A DNA stretch of 6,501 nucleotides, from contig JALOLM010000131.1 of the NCBI GenBank assembly GCA_025455985.1, positions 1 to 6,501 on the forward strand, read 5' to 3'. The DNA is from Candidatus Nanopelagicales bacterium (lineage in GTDB: Bacteria > Actinomycetota > Actinomycetes > S36-B12 > UBA10799). Position numbers and translations under genes: made by a program. A model generated the notes under the pieces. That model was not told the DNA's origin and ran no database searches. It worked only from the letters and a program-made list of their open reading frames with translations. Shown here piece by piece: positions 1 to 4,907 of this stretch. Each line of letters opens with the position of its first letter. Within the stretch, counting starts at the first letter, position 1.

Positions 1-78
1 CATCTGGTGGTGCAGCCGGACAGTGAGCAGCGACTGCGGGAGTCCTTGACCCTCGGCGGCTGGAGATTGCGAGGCTGA
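1..78 (+). CDS. tyrA: C-terminal end of probable prephenate dehydrogenase (partial)
   Basis: Only the last 25 codons are in the window, ending in TGA at 76-78. The readable tail has the shape Leu-Val-Val-x-Pro followed by Leu-rich helix residues and a final Gly-Gly-Trp-Arg-Leu-Arg. As I recall the family, actinobacterial TyrA proteins with a C-terminal ACT-like domain end similarly (a hydrophobic strand, a helix, then a GW(x)hydrophobic strand at the C-terminus). tyrA immediately before cmk and der is also a common actinobacterial gene order. The enzyme would oxidatively decarboxylate prephenate in tyrosine synthesis. The identification rests on a short tail plus context; another ACT-domain protein or an unrelated gene remains possible. 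Confidence 0.5.
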   Translation, partial: HLVVQPDSEQRLRESLTLGGWRLRG

Positions 79-90
79 GGCGGCGCGGTC

Positions 91-207
91 GGTTGTTGCG
101 TTGTTACGAGCGTTGCCTGCCCGATGTTGTGACGTTGGCGGTTTGCCGAGTCGAGACCCGCAACAACACAACAGCGGTGCGGTTGGCCAGGTAACAACGC
201 AACAGCC
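91..207. repeat. Three-copy 16-bp element, one copy inverted, in the cmk leader region
   Basis: GTTGTTGCGTTGTTAC at 92-107 is the near reverse complement of GTAACAACGCAACAGC at 191-206; extended to 91-107 against 191-207, 16 of 17 bases pair. A third copy, GCAACAACACAACAGC, lies at 160-175 in the same orientation as the last one (14 of 16 identical). As RNA the 5' arm could pair with either of the two 3' arms, giving mutually exclusive long-loop hairpins; as DNA these could be three binding sites for one regulator. No convincing -10 box is visible in the gap, so which role applies is unknown. Confidence 0.55.
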
Positions 208-240
208 GGCCCTTTGCTGCTGAACGGTAGGCTCGCACTC

Positions 241-906
241 ATGTCCGCTGTCATCGTCGCCATCGACGGACCCTCCGGTTCCGGCAAGTCCAGCGTGAGT
301 AAAGGTGTGGCGAGTCGGCTGCGCTACGAGTACTTGGACACCGGCGCGATGTACCGGGCGCTGACCTGGTGGGCCTTGGACAAGCACCTCTCGCCGGACC
401 AGGTTGCCGACCGGCTCGACGAATGCGCGATCATGAGCGGTACCGATCCCGAAGCGCCGTTCGTCACAGTCAATGCCATCGACGTTTCCGAGGCGATCCG
501 CACACCTGAGGTCACCGCTGCTGTGAGCGCGTATAGCGCCGTGCCGCAGGTGCGCACGATGTTGGTGGAGATGCAGCGGGAGGCCGCCGCCAATGCCGGT
601 TCGGGTCTGGTGGCTGAAGGTCGCGATCTGGGGACCGTGGTCTTTCCGGACGCGACGCTCAAGGTGTATCTGACAGCCGATGTCGAGGCTCGTGCGCAAC
701 GCCGGGCGGCGGAGAACGCTCAGCGTGGGCAGGACGCCGATGTTGCCGACACCCATGAATCCCTGGCAGCGCGCGACGCCGCCGACAGTGGACGTGCGGT
801 TTCGCCCTTGCAGGTCGCTGATGACGCGGTGCAGGTCGATGCCACGTTCATGACGCTGCCCGAAGTCATTGACCACGTCACAGCTCTGGTTCAGGAGCGC
901 GTGTGA
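241..906 (+). CDS. cmk: Cytidylate (CMP/dCMP) kinase
   Basis: The 221-residue protein phosphorylates CMP and dCMP to the diphosphates with ATP, in the cytoplasm, feeding RNA, DNA and CDP-lipid synthesis. The P-loop GPSGSGKSS is at residues 10-18, followed by the family signature YLDTGAMYRA at 31-40. The conserved GRDLGTVVFPDA segment is at 127-138 and the C-terminal DSGRAVSPLQVADDA motif at 182-196. Length is normal for bacterial CMP kinases. I chose ATG at 241 because GGTAGG lies about 9 nt upstream and the protein then begins directly with the first beta strand; an in-frame TTG at 214 would add nine unconserved residues. The stop codon overlaps the GTG of der (GTGA), so the two are probably translationally coupled. 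The gap upstream holds a three-copy repeat that may bear on its expression. Confidence 0.96.
   Translation: MSAVIVAIDGPSGSGKSSVSKGVASRLRYEYLDTGAMYRALTWWALDKHLSPDQVADRLDECAIMSGTDPEAPFVTVNAIDVSEAIRTPEVTAAVSAYSAVPQVRTMLVEMQREAAANAGSGLVAEGRDLGTVVFPDATLKVYLTADVEARAQRRAAENAQRGQDADVADTHESLAARDAADSGRAVSPLQVADDAVQVDATFMTLPEVIDHVTALVQERV
893..897 (+). promoter_or_regulatory. Ribosome binding site fixing the der start
   Basis: AGGAG sits inside the end of cmk, 5 nt before GTG at 903. The alternative in-frame ATG at 915 would be 17 nt away, which is too far, so the 4-bp overlapping GTG start is preferred. Confidence 0.75.
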
Positions 907-2357
907 GCGAGCAGATGCCCGGTGATGAGGTCTACACCGACGATCTCGGCGACGACACCGACCTCGATGCCCTGGCCCAGGCCGCCGCGTCCGTGGCTGA
1001 GCAGGAGTTCGTCGGTGGTGATTACGAGCCCGATGAGTTCGAGTGGATGCCGGTCGTGGCGGTGATCGGACGGCCCAACGTGGGCAAGTCGACGCTGGTC
1101 AACCGCATCCTCGGTCGGCGTGAGGCTGTGGTCCAGGACGTGCCAGGGGTGACGCGGGACCGCGTGCGCTACGTCGCGGAGTGGTCGGGCAAGCAGTTCC
1201 AGTTGGTGGACACCGGCGGCTGGGAGGCTGACGCCACCGGCATGCGTGCCGATATCGCCGCGCAGGCCCAGCGCGCTGTCGACGAGGCCGACGTCGTGCT
1301 GTTCGTGGTGGACGCCATCGTGGGTGCCACCGACGCCGACGAGGACGTGGTGCCGATCCTGCGGGCGTCCGGCAAGCCGGTGGTGCTGACCGCGAACAAG
1401 GTCGACGACGCCGCCACCGAAGCCGACGCTTCGGCGCTGTGGTCCTTGGGGTTGGGGGAGCCGTACCCCGTTTCCGGCCTGCACGGCAGGGGCAGCGGTG
1501 ACCTGCTCGACGAGATCATCGCCCGGCTGCCTGAAGAAGGTTCGGCGCAGGTGGCCGCGGAGGGTCCGCGGCGGGTGGCGATCGTGGGTCGGCCCAACGT
1601 CGGCAAGTCCTCGCTTCTCAACCGCCTGGCCGGTCACGAACGGGCCGTTGTTGACAGTGTCGCCGGTACGACTGTCGATCCAGTGGACGAGGTCGTGACG
1701 CTGGGGGATGAGCAGTGGCTGTTCGTCGACACTGCCGGTATTCGCCGGCGGGTGCGCGAGGCCAGCGGTCACGAGTACTACGCCTCTCTGCGCACGCAGC
1801 GCGCTATTGAGCGAGCCGAGGTGGCACTCGTTGTGATCGACGCGAGCCAGCCGATCTCCGAGCAGGACATCAGGATCATCCAGATGGTCGTGGATGCCGG
1901 CCGCGCCATGGTCATCGCCTTCTCCAAGTGGGATCTGATGGACGACGAGCGCCGGCGGGAACTCGGCCGCGAGATGGACCTCGACCTGATCGGGGTGCCG
2001 TGGGCGCAGACGGTCAACATCTCCGGTAAGACCGGCCGGGGCGTGGAACGCATCGCGAAACACCTGCGGACCGCGCTGGACTCCTGGCAGACCCGGGTGC
2101 CGACCGGGAGGTTGAACAAGTTCCTCACCGAGTTGGTGGCCGCGCACCCGCACCCGGTTCGCGGCGGGCGGCAACCGCGCATCCTGTTCGGCACCCAGGC
2201 TTCGGTGGCCCCGCCCACGTTTGCGCTGTTCACCACGGGCTTTCTCGAGTCGGGCTACCGCCGCTTCGTGGAACGCCGGCTGCGTGAGGAGTTCGGTTTC
2301 GTGGGCACGCCCATGCGGATCAACCTGCGGATCCGTGAGAAGCGGCGTCGGCGGTAG
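903..2357 (+). CDS. der: GTPase Der (EngA), 50S ribosome assembly factor
   Basis: The 484-residue protein has two tandem GTPase domains and a C-terminal KH-like domain, the hallmark of Der/EngA, an essential cytoplasmic factor in large-subunit maturation. Domain 1 shows GRPNVGKST (56-64), DTGG (103-106) and NKVD (165-168). Domain 2 shows GRPNVGKSS (229-237), DTAG (276-279) and SKWD (341-344); the KH-like part runs from about 395 to the basic tail REKRRRR. Residues 1-48 are an acidic extension typical of actinobacterial Der and absent from the E. coli protein. The G4 motif of domain 2 begins with Ser instead of the usual Asn, which could alter guanine recognition. Start GTG 903 overlaps the cmk stop and has AGGAG 5 nt upstream. 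The gene ends 14 bp from the convergent nuclease gene, with no visible terminator hairpin between them. Confidence 0.97.
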   Translation: MSEQMPGDEVYTDDLGDDTDLDALAQAAASVAEQEFVGGDYEPDEFEWMPVVAVIGRPNVGKSTLVNRILGRREAVVQDVPGVTRDRVRYVAEWSGKQFQLVDTGGWEADATGMRADIAAQAQRAVDEADVVLFVVDAIVGATDADEDVVPILRASGKPVVLTANKVDDAATEADASALWSLGLGEPYPVSGLHGRGSGDLLDEIIARLPEEGSAQVAAEGPRRVAIVGRPNVGKSSLLNRLAGHERAVVDSVAGTTVDPVDEVVTLGDEQWLFVDTAGIRRRVREASGHEYYASLRTQRAIERAEVALVVIDASQPISEQDIRIIQMVVDAGRAMVIAFSKWDLMDDERRRELGREMDLDLIGVPWAQTVNISGKTGRGVERIAKHLRTALDSWQTRVPTGRLNKFLTELVAAHPHPVRGGRQPRILFGTQASVAPPTFALFTTGFLESGYRRFVERRLREEFGFVGTPMRINLRIREKRRRR

Positions 2358-2371
2358 CGGGTCGTTCAGCC

Positions 2372-3097
2372 TCAGCCGATCTGTGGCAATCGGTACTGCT
2401 CGTACGCGGCAAGGTGAATCGCGTGCAGGCCGCCGACATTGGCGACCGGGATCAGGTAGTTGGTGAGATTGCCATCGATAATGAAGAAGTCGTCGATGTC
2501 CTCGGGGCTATACGTTCTGCGTCTGCGACGGCTGGTCGAGAGATAGACCTTCCACGTGTGCCCTACCCACACCGTCGTTGTTTTCACCTGGACTCGGCGG
2601 ATTCCTGTCGGAGTGCCGACAAGCAGGTCGTAGCGGCTGGGCTCCAGTGGCCAGGACACTGCCAGTCCACTCAGACTGAACCAAGCCGCCGCGAGCAGAG
2701 AGCCCGCACGATCCAGGTGGCTGATGGAAGGTCGCGGGTTCTGGGCGGTTGATGGGTCTGCGGCAGGTGCCAAATGCCCGACCTCCGCGCCCAGTCGAGC
2801 CGCATGCCCTTTCAATGCGTCGATGTCACATGAGTCGTGAAAGTCCAGAACCTCGGCCACTTCGGTCCAGTTCCTGCTTTGCGCGATAGCGCTTCTCAGG
2901 CGGCTTTCTGTCCAACGTCTTGCGCCTCGGAAGTGGCCGTAGTCGAGGCCTAGCGAATCGGCGTGGGACCGCGCAGAGCGTATGGCTCCCGATGAGTTCG
3001 CTGTCAGCCCCAGTTCACGTAGCACTCCTCTCCAGGAAGTCGACGCCGCGACTGCTGTGGCCAACTCATTGTCCGTGTACTTGCGCTTGTGACTCAC
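2372..3097 (-). CDS. Predicted PD-(D/E)XK endonuclease with two tandem N-terminal helical modules
   Basis: The 241-residue protein begins with two copies of a ~50-residue module: residues 6-57 and 60-110. Both carry (Y/W)T(D/E)xxLxxA(V/I)AxSxxW, a VLxxL/VLDF turn, and a Leu-Gly-x-x-x-Gly-His ending. These resemble DNA-binding modules found next to actinobacterial homing and HNH nucleases. Residues ~120-241 look like the PD-(D/E)XK fold of the I-SspI type (group I intron endonuclease family): SRYDLLVG with Asp157, then RRVQVKTT with Gln170 and Lys172 as the QxK half of the motif, and a late DIDDFFII...YLIPV strand pair. I infer DNA cleavage activity; the target is unknown. The start is GTG 3097, just before the first module and preceded by TACGGT at leaderless spacing. 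An upstream ATG at 3208 would add 37 unlike residues. Parts are lower in GC (30 of 60 bases in 2461-2520), consistent with acquisition. It converges on der and lies beside tRNA-Pro. Confidence 0.72.
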   Translation of the reverse strand: MSHKRKYTDNELATAVAASTSWRGVLRELGLTANSSGAIRSARSHADSLGLDYGHFRGARRWTESRLRSAIAQSRNWTEVAEVLDFHDSCDIDALKGHAARLGAEVGHLAPAADPSTAQNPRPSISHLDRAGSLLAAAWFSLSGLAVSWPLEPSRYDLLVGTPTGIRRVQVKTTTVWVGHTWKVYLSTSRRRRRTYSPEDIDDFFIIDGNLTNYLIPVANVGGLHAIHLAAYEQYRLPQIG

Positions 3098-3134
3098 GGG
3101 CGAACCGTATGACAGTCCACTGACACAACTCCAA
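3098..3134 (-). promoter_or_regulatory. Putative leaderless promoter of the nuclease gene
   Basis: On the minus strand TACGGT (plus 3104-3109) fits the actinobacterial -10 form TANNNT and lies exactly 6 nt before GTG 3097, so transcription would begin at or beside the start codon. TTGGAG (plus 3129-3134) is a possible -35 with a rather long 19-nt spacer. No Shine-Dalgarno sequence is present before GTG 3097, which agrees with a leaderless message. Confidence 0.45.
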
Positions 3135-3144
3135 GAGGAGGTGT

Positions 3145-3180
3145 GGCACCGGCCATGACGCCGGTTCACAGGACGGTGCC
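3145..3180. repeat. Overlapping inverted repeats (alternative hairpins)
   Basis: GGCACCG (3145-3151) pairs with CGGTGCC (3174-3180). Inside, ACCGGC (3148-3153) pairs with GCCGGT (3160-3165). Both use bases 3148-3151, so the full forms exclude each other. They lie between the divergent nuclease gene and tRNA-Pro, upstream of both. No function can be assigned. Confidence 0.35.
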
Positions 3181-3230
3181 CATGCAGAATCCTCGCGGGG
3201 GTCCCCACGAAGCCTGGGCCGGCTCACGGG

Positions 3231-3236
3231 TATTCT
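3231..3236 (+). promoter_or_regulatory. Putative -10 box of the tRNA-Pro promoter
   Basis: TATTCT fits TANNNT and predicts a transcript start near 3243, 18 nt before the mature tRNA. No recognisable -35 hexamer lies at 17-18 nt. The predicted leader starts with the inverted repeat CACGCG-tccg-CGCGTG (3244-3259), which ends one base before the tRNA 5' end. Confidence 0.4.
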
Positions 3237-3260
3237 GTGGAGGCACGCGTCCGCGCGTGG

Positions 3261-3334
3261 CGGGCTGTAGCGCAGCTTGGTAGCGCACCTGACTGGGGGT
3301 CAGGGGGTCGCAGGTTCAAATCCTGTCAGCCCGA
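3261..3334 (+). tRNA. tRNA-Pro, anticodon GGG
   Basis: All arms of a 74-nt cloverleaf can be drawn. The acceptor stem is CGGGCTG (3261-3267) with CAGCCCG (3327-3333). The D stem is GCGC (3270-3273) with GCGC (3283-3286). The anticodon stem is CCTGA (3288-3292) with TCAGG (3300-3304), around loop CTGGGGG with GGG at 3295-3297. The T stem is GCAGG (3310-3314) with CCTGT (3322-3326) around TTCAAAT. The discriminator base is A3334. The 3' CCA is not encoded. GGG reads proline codons CCC and CCU. No intron interrupts it. A 15-bp copy of its 3' end recurs at 3432-3446. Confidence 0.95.
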
Positions 3335-3338
3335 CTGG

Positions 3339-3378
3339 AGAGGGAATCTGGGATGCTTCCCAGATTCCCTCTTCATTT
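3339..3378 (+). terminator. Intrinsic terminator of tRNA-Pro
   Basis: A perfect 15-bp stem, 3339-3353 (AGAGGGAATCTGGGA) with 3358-3372, closes a 4-nt TGCT loop and is followed by the T-rich stretch TTCATT. It begins 5 nt after the tRNA 3' end. This is the clearest terminator in the window. Confidence 0.88.
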
Positions 3379-3406
3379 CGAGGTCGCATTGCAGGATTTG
3401 GGAGGA

Positions 3407-3425
3407 GGGCCGCCGGAGGTGGCCC
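3407..3425. repeat. Compact GC-rich hairpin without a T tract
   Basis: GGGCCGCC (3407-3414) pairs with GGTGGCCC (3418-3425) through eight pairs, one of them G-U, around a 3-nt loop. No T run follows on either strand. It lies just before the tRNA 3'-end copy and may be a structural remnant or a weak terminator for the minus-strand secreted-protein gene. Confidence 0.35.
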
Positions 3426-3428
3426 GAC

Positions 3429-3479
3429 GGTTCCTGTCAGCCCGACACAGCAAGGGGCCTGGTCAGAGAGGGATTCTGG
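3429..3479 (+). repeat. Degenerate copy of the tRNA-Pro 3' end and terminator arm (possible att scar)
   Basis: TCCTGTCAGCCCGAC at 3432-3446 is identical to 3321-3335 (the T-stem 3' arm, acceptor 3' arm, discriminator and next base), 111 bp downstream. It is preceded by GGT, as in the tRNA, but with the five bases TCAAA of the T loop deleted. Further on, GAGAGGGATTCTGG (3466-3479) matches 13 of 14 bases of the terminator's left arm and flank (3338-3351), with 17 extra bases in between. This looks like a decayed second tRNA 3' end with its terminator, or the far attachment site of a lost integrated element. There is no integrase gene in the window. Confidence 0.6.
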
Positions 3480-3540
3480 CCAGGGCTTTCGTGTTCCGCG
3501 GGGGCGCTGTCTCCCTTCCCGTCTCCCTACGTCGTGTGGC

Positions 3541-4068
3541 TCAGTTGGCGGCGAGATCGAAATTCAGTGGCCCCCATGAGCAGCCGTATCCAAGGGCGTT
3601 GTCGACGCCGTACGTGGTGATCTTGTGAACCGTGCCGGTCACAGCGCGCTTCGTGAACCGCCCTTTGAAGGTCGACTGGGCAACGCCGCCGTAGAGATCC
3701 GTTTCGCTGAAACGGCCTTTGCGCACACGGCCTTCCCAAGTGGTGATCTGCAGCCGCGCGGTGATGCGCTTCGTCGTGGGCACCATGGCGGTGCCGTTCC
3801 AGATGTCGCACGTGGCCTTCACCTTGGTCCAGGTGATCAACGGGGTTAGATAGACGCGCTCGGTGCTGGAGTTCCAGGTCCGCTTGACCTCCAGCGTGAC
3901 CTGCCCTCCGTTGGCCGTCCCGCCGGTATAGATCGCTCCCGGTTTCGGCTGGACCGTTTTGGGCCCCGCGAGAGCCACGCTGGGCATCGCTACCAGCAGT
4001 GCAGCGGCTATGACCGAAGTGCTGGCCAACCGGCCGATCGGAGTGCGGCGTGCCGTGGAGGAATCCAT
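3541..4068 (-). CDS. Secreted hypothetical protein with signal peptide and two cysteines
   Basis: The 175-residue product has a clear Sec signal peptide: charged N-region with Arg7, Arg8 and Arg13, hydrophobic stretch at about 18-32, and an ALA cleavage site (residues 32-34) before Gly35. The mature ~141 residues are rich in Thr, Gly and alternating hydrophobics, suggesting a beta-sandwich-like fold. They contain just two cysteines, in TCDIWNG (Cys87) and GYGCSWG (Cys163), which could form one disulfide after export. There is no lipobox, transmembrane segment or enzyme motif. I do not recognise the family with confidence; small exported beta-rich proteins of this style are common in actinobacteria. 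ATG 4068 lacks a Shine-Dalgarno but has a well-placed leaderless promoter. It follows the TetR gene on the same strand after 51 bp, probably transcribed separately. Confidence 0.78.
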   Translation of the reverse strand: MDSSTARRTPIGRLASTSVIAAALLVAMPSVALAGPKTVQPKPGAIYTGGTANGGQVTLEVKRTWNSSTERVYLTPLITWTKVKATCDIWNGTAMVPTTKRITARLQITTWEGRVRKGRFSETDLYGGVAQSTFKGRFTKRAVTGTVHKITTYGVDNALGYGCSWGPLNFDLAAN

Positions 4069-4104
4069 GACCAGACGGTAGGTCGGGGCTGGCTACTGCG
4101 TCAA
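4069..4104 (-). promoter_or_regulatory. Leaderless promoter of the 3541-4068 gene
   Basis: On the minus strand TTGACG (plus 4099-4104), an 18-nt spacer and TACCGT (plus 4075-4080) form a good -35/-10 pair. Six bases then separate the -10 from ATG 4068, so transcription should begin at the A of the start codon. Confidence 0.65.
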
Positions 4105-4119
4105 CAGGCCTAAGCGTCG

Positions 4120-4794
4120 CTACTCGGAGGTCCGCAGGGGCTCGAGGGCGGTGAGGACCAGGTCGAGACCGAAGCTGAACTCCTCTGCCGGGTCGTAGCC
4201 GCCGGCGGCCAGGACCGCGGCGGACTCGTTGAGGTAGGGAAACTCCTCGGGCGGAAGTTGGGGCAGGTAGACGTCCTCGGTCATGTCCGCGAGTTCCTCG
4301 GCGGTATCGAACGGCAGGCTGGCTTCCTGCAGAGCGAAACCGTAGACGTAACTGTCAAGCAGCCAGTTCGCGTGTGTGGCCATCACGACCGAGAAGCCAG
4401 CCCTGCGCAGGCAGGCGGTGAACGCCTCGCGGTGCCGCAGGTTCGCGGGCCCCGGCGTGGTCCTCGACTCCATCAGGGCGATCGCCCACGGGTGGCGGCC
4501 GAGAACCTCTCGGGCGGAGGCCGCCCGACTCCGCATCGCCGACTGCCAATCTGTCTGCTCGGGTGGGAGCTCGATCTCGTCGAACACCACGTCAATCATG
4601 GCGTCCAGCAGTTCTTCCTTGTTCGCCACGTAGTGGTACAGCGACATAGCGCCCGCGCCCAGCGCATCGGCCAGCCGGCGCATGCTCAGCCCCTCGACCC
4701 CATCGCGATCGGCGAGCCGGACCGCCTCGACCACTACCCGCTGCTTGCTCAGCCCTGCGTCTGACGCGGCGTTTCGCTGTTCCTTCGCAGACAC
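4120..4794 (-). CDS. TetR/AcrR-family transcriptional repressor
   Basis: The 224-residue protein has the TetR architecture. The N-terminal DNA-binding domain spans about 15-65, with the HTH LSMRRLADALGAGAMSLYHYVANKEEL (36-62, quoted only to locate it). An all-helical ligand-binding and dimer domain follows, ending in EEFSFGLDLVLTALE (204-218), the closing helix seen in the TetR_C_1 type. The start is GTG 4794, with AGGAG (plus 4802-4806) 7 nt upstream. It is divergent from the DUF6326 gene, and the shared intergenic region contains palindromic sites lying over that gene's promoter. I infer that it represses the membrane-protein gene and probably itself, released by an unknown small ligand. 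Nothing in the sequence identifies the ligand. Confidence 0.93.
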   Translation of the reverse strand: MSAKEQRNAASDAGLSKQRVVVEAVRLADRDGVEGLSMRRLADALGAGAMSLYHYVANKEELLDAMIDVVFDEIELPPEQTDWQSAMRSRAASAREVLGRHPWAIALMESRTTPGPANLRHREAFTACLRRAGFSVVMATHANWLLDSYVYGFALQEASLPFDTAEELADMTEDVYLPQLPPEEFPYLNESAAVLAAGGYDPAEEFSFGLDLVLTALEPLRTSE

Positions 4795-4801
4795 AGATTA
4801 T

Positions 4802-4806
4802 CTCCT
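4802..4806 (-). promoter_or_regulatory. Ribosome binding site of the TetR gene
   Basis: AGGAG on the minus strand, 7 nt before GTG 4794; it supports GTG as the start. Confidence 0.75.
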
Positions 4807-4822
4807 CGCTTGCTGGAACGAC

Positions 4823-4851
4823 TTGACAATCGTACAGCGTACGGGGATAGT
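4823..4851 (+). promoter_or_regulatory. Promoter of the DUF6326 gene
   Basis: TTGACA (4823-4828) is a perfect -35. After a 17-nt spacer GATAGT (4846-4851) matches four of six positions of the -10 consensus. The predicted transcript start is near 4858, giving a ~50-nt leader. The spacer is almost entirely occupied by the first TetR-type palindrome. Confidence 0.7.
4831..4843. promoter_or_regulatory. Operator O1 (TetR-type palindrome)
   Basis: CGTACAGCGTACG is an inverted repeat of CGTAC/GTACG around AGC. It sits between the -35 and -10 boxes of the DUF6326 promoter, where a bound repressor would exclude RNA polymerase. Its regulator is most likely the adjacent divergent TetR protein, by inference from position. 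Confidence 0.75.
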
Positions 4852-4861
4852 ACGGTATACG
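4849..4861. promoter_or_regulatory. Possible degenerate central operator
   Basis: Read on the minus strand, CGTATACCGTACT matches the O1 sequence at 10 of 13 positions. It lies between O1 and O2 and overlaps the -10 box and the predicted transcript start. It may be a weak third site or a chance by-product of the repeated GTAC steps. Confidence 0.35.
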
Positions 4862-4862
4862 A

Positions 4863-4875
4863 CGTACAGTGTACG
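4863..4875. promoter_or_regulatory. Operator O2 (TetR-type palindrome)
   Basis: CGTACAGTGTACG differs from O1 by one base, in the central spacer. Its centre is 32 bp from that of O1, about three helical turns, so two repressor dimers would bind on the same DNA face. It lies just downstream of the predicted DUF6326 transcript start and upstream of the TetR gene on the other strand. Confidence 0.75.
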
Positions 4876-4894
4876 AACCGTTGAGAATCAAGGT

Positions 4895-4901
4895 GAAGGA
4901 G
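4895..4901 (+). promoter_or_regulatory. Ribosome binding site fixing the DUF6326 start
   Basis: GAAGGAG ends 6 nt before ATG 4908. An in-frame GTG at 4869 lies within operator O2 and has no such site, so the shorter form is chosen. Confidence 0.8.
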
Positions 4902-4907
4902 TCACGG

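Noticed and set aside
214..240. TTG 214 as an earlier cmk start
   Set aside because: It adds nine residues not typical of CMP kinases, while ATG 241 has a spaced GGTAGG and matches the family N-terminus.
891..2174. Long 427-codon reading frame opposite der
   Set aside because: It lies wholly antisense to a gene with all Der motifs, its translation is low-complexity (His/Arg/Gly/Val-rich) and it has no ribosome binding site; it is a high-GC shadow.
3098..3208. ATG 3208 as the nuclease start
   Set aside because: The extra 37 residues (Cys/His/Ser/Arg-rich) do not resemble the module that follows, and they span the overlapping inverted repeats and the promoter region.
3155..3283. Small ORF starting at ATG 3155 after AGGAGG (3136-3141)
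   Set aside because: The spacing is 13 nt and the frame ends inside the tRNA D arm; it is more likely chance.
3237..3628. Overlapping plus-strand frames across the tRNA and its terminator
   Set aside because: They read through a complete tRNA and a perfect terminator stem; the translations have no domain signs.
4120..4764. Plus-strand and other-frame ORFs over the TetR gene (for example 4258-4764)
   Set aside because: They are antisense or shifted to a well-supported TetR gene and show no start signals or domains.
4869..4907. GTG 4869 as the DUF6326 start
   Set aside because: It falls within operator O2, about 11 nt after the predicted transcript start, without a ribosome binding site; ATG 4908 has a strong one.
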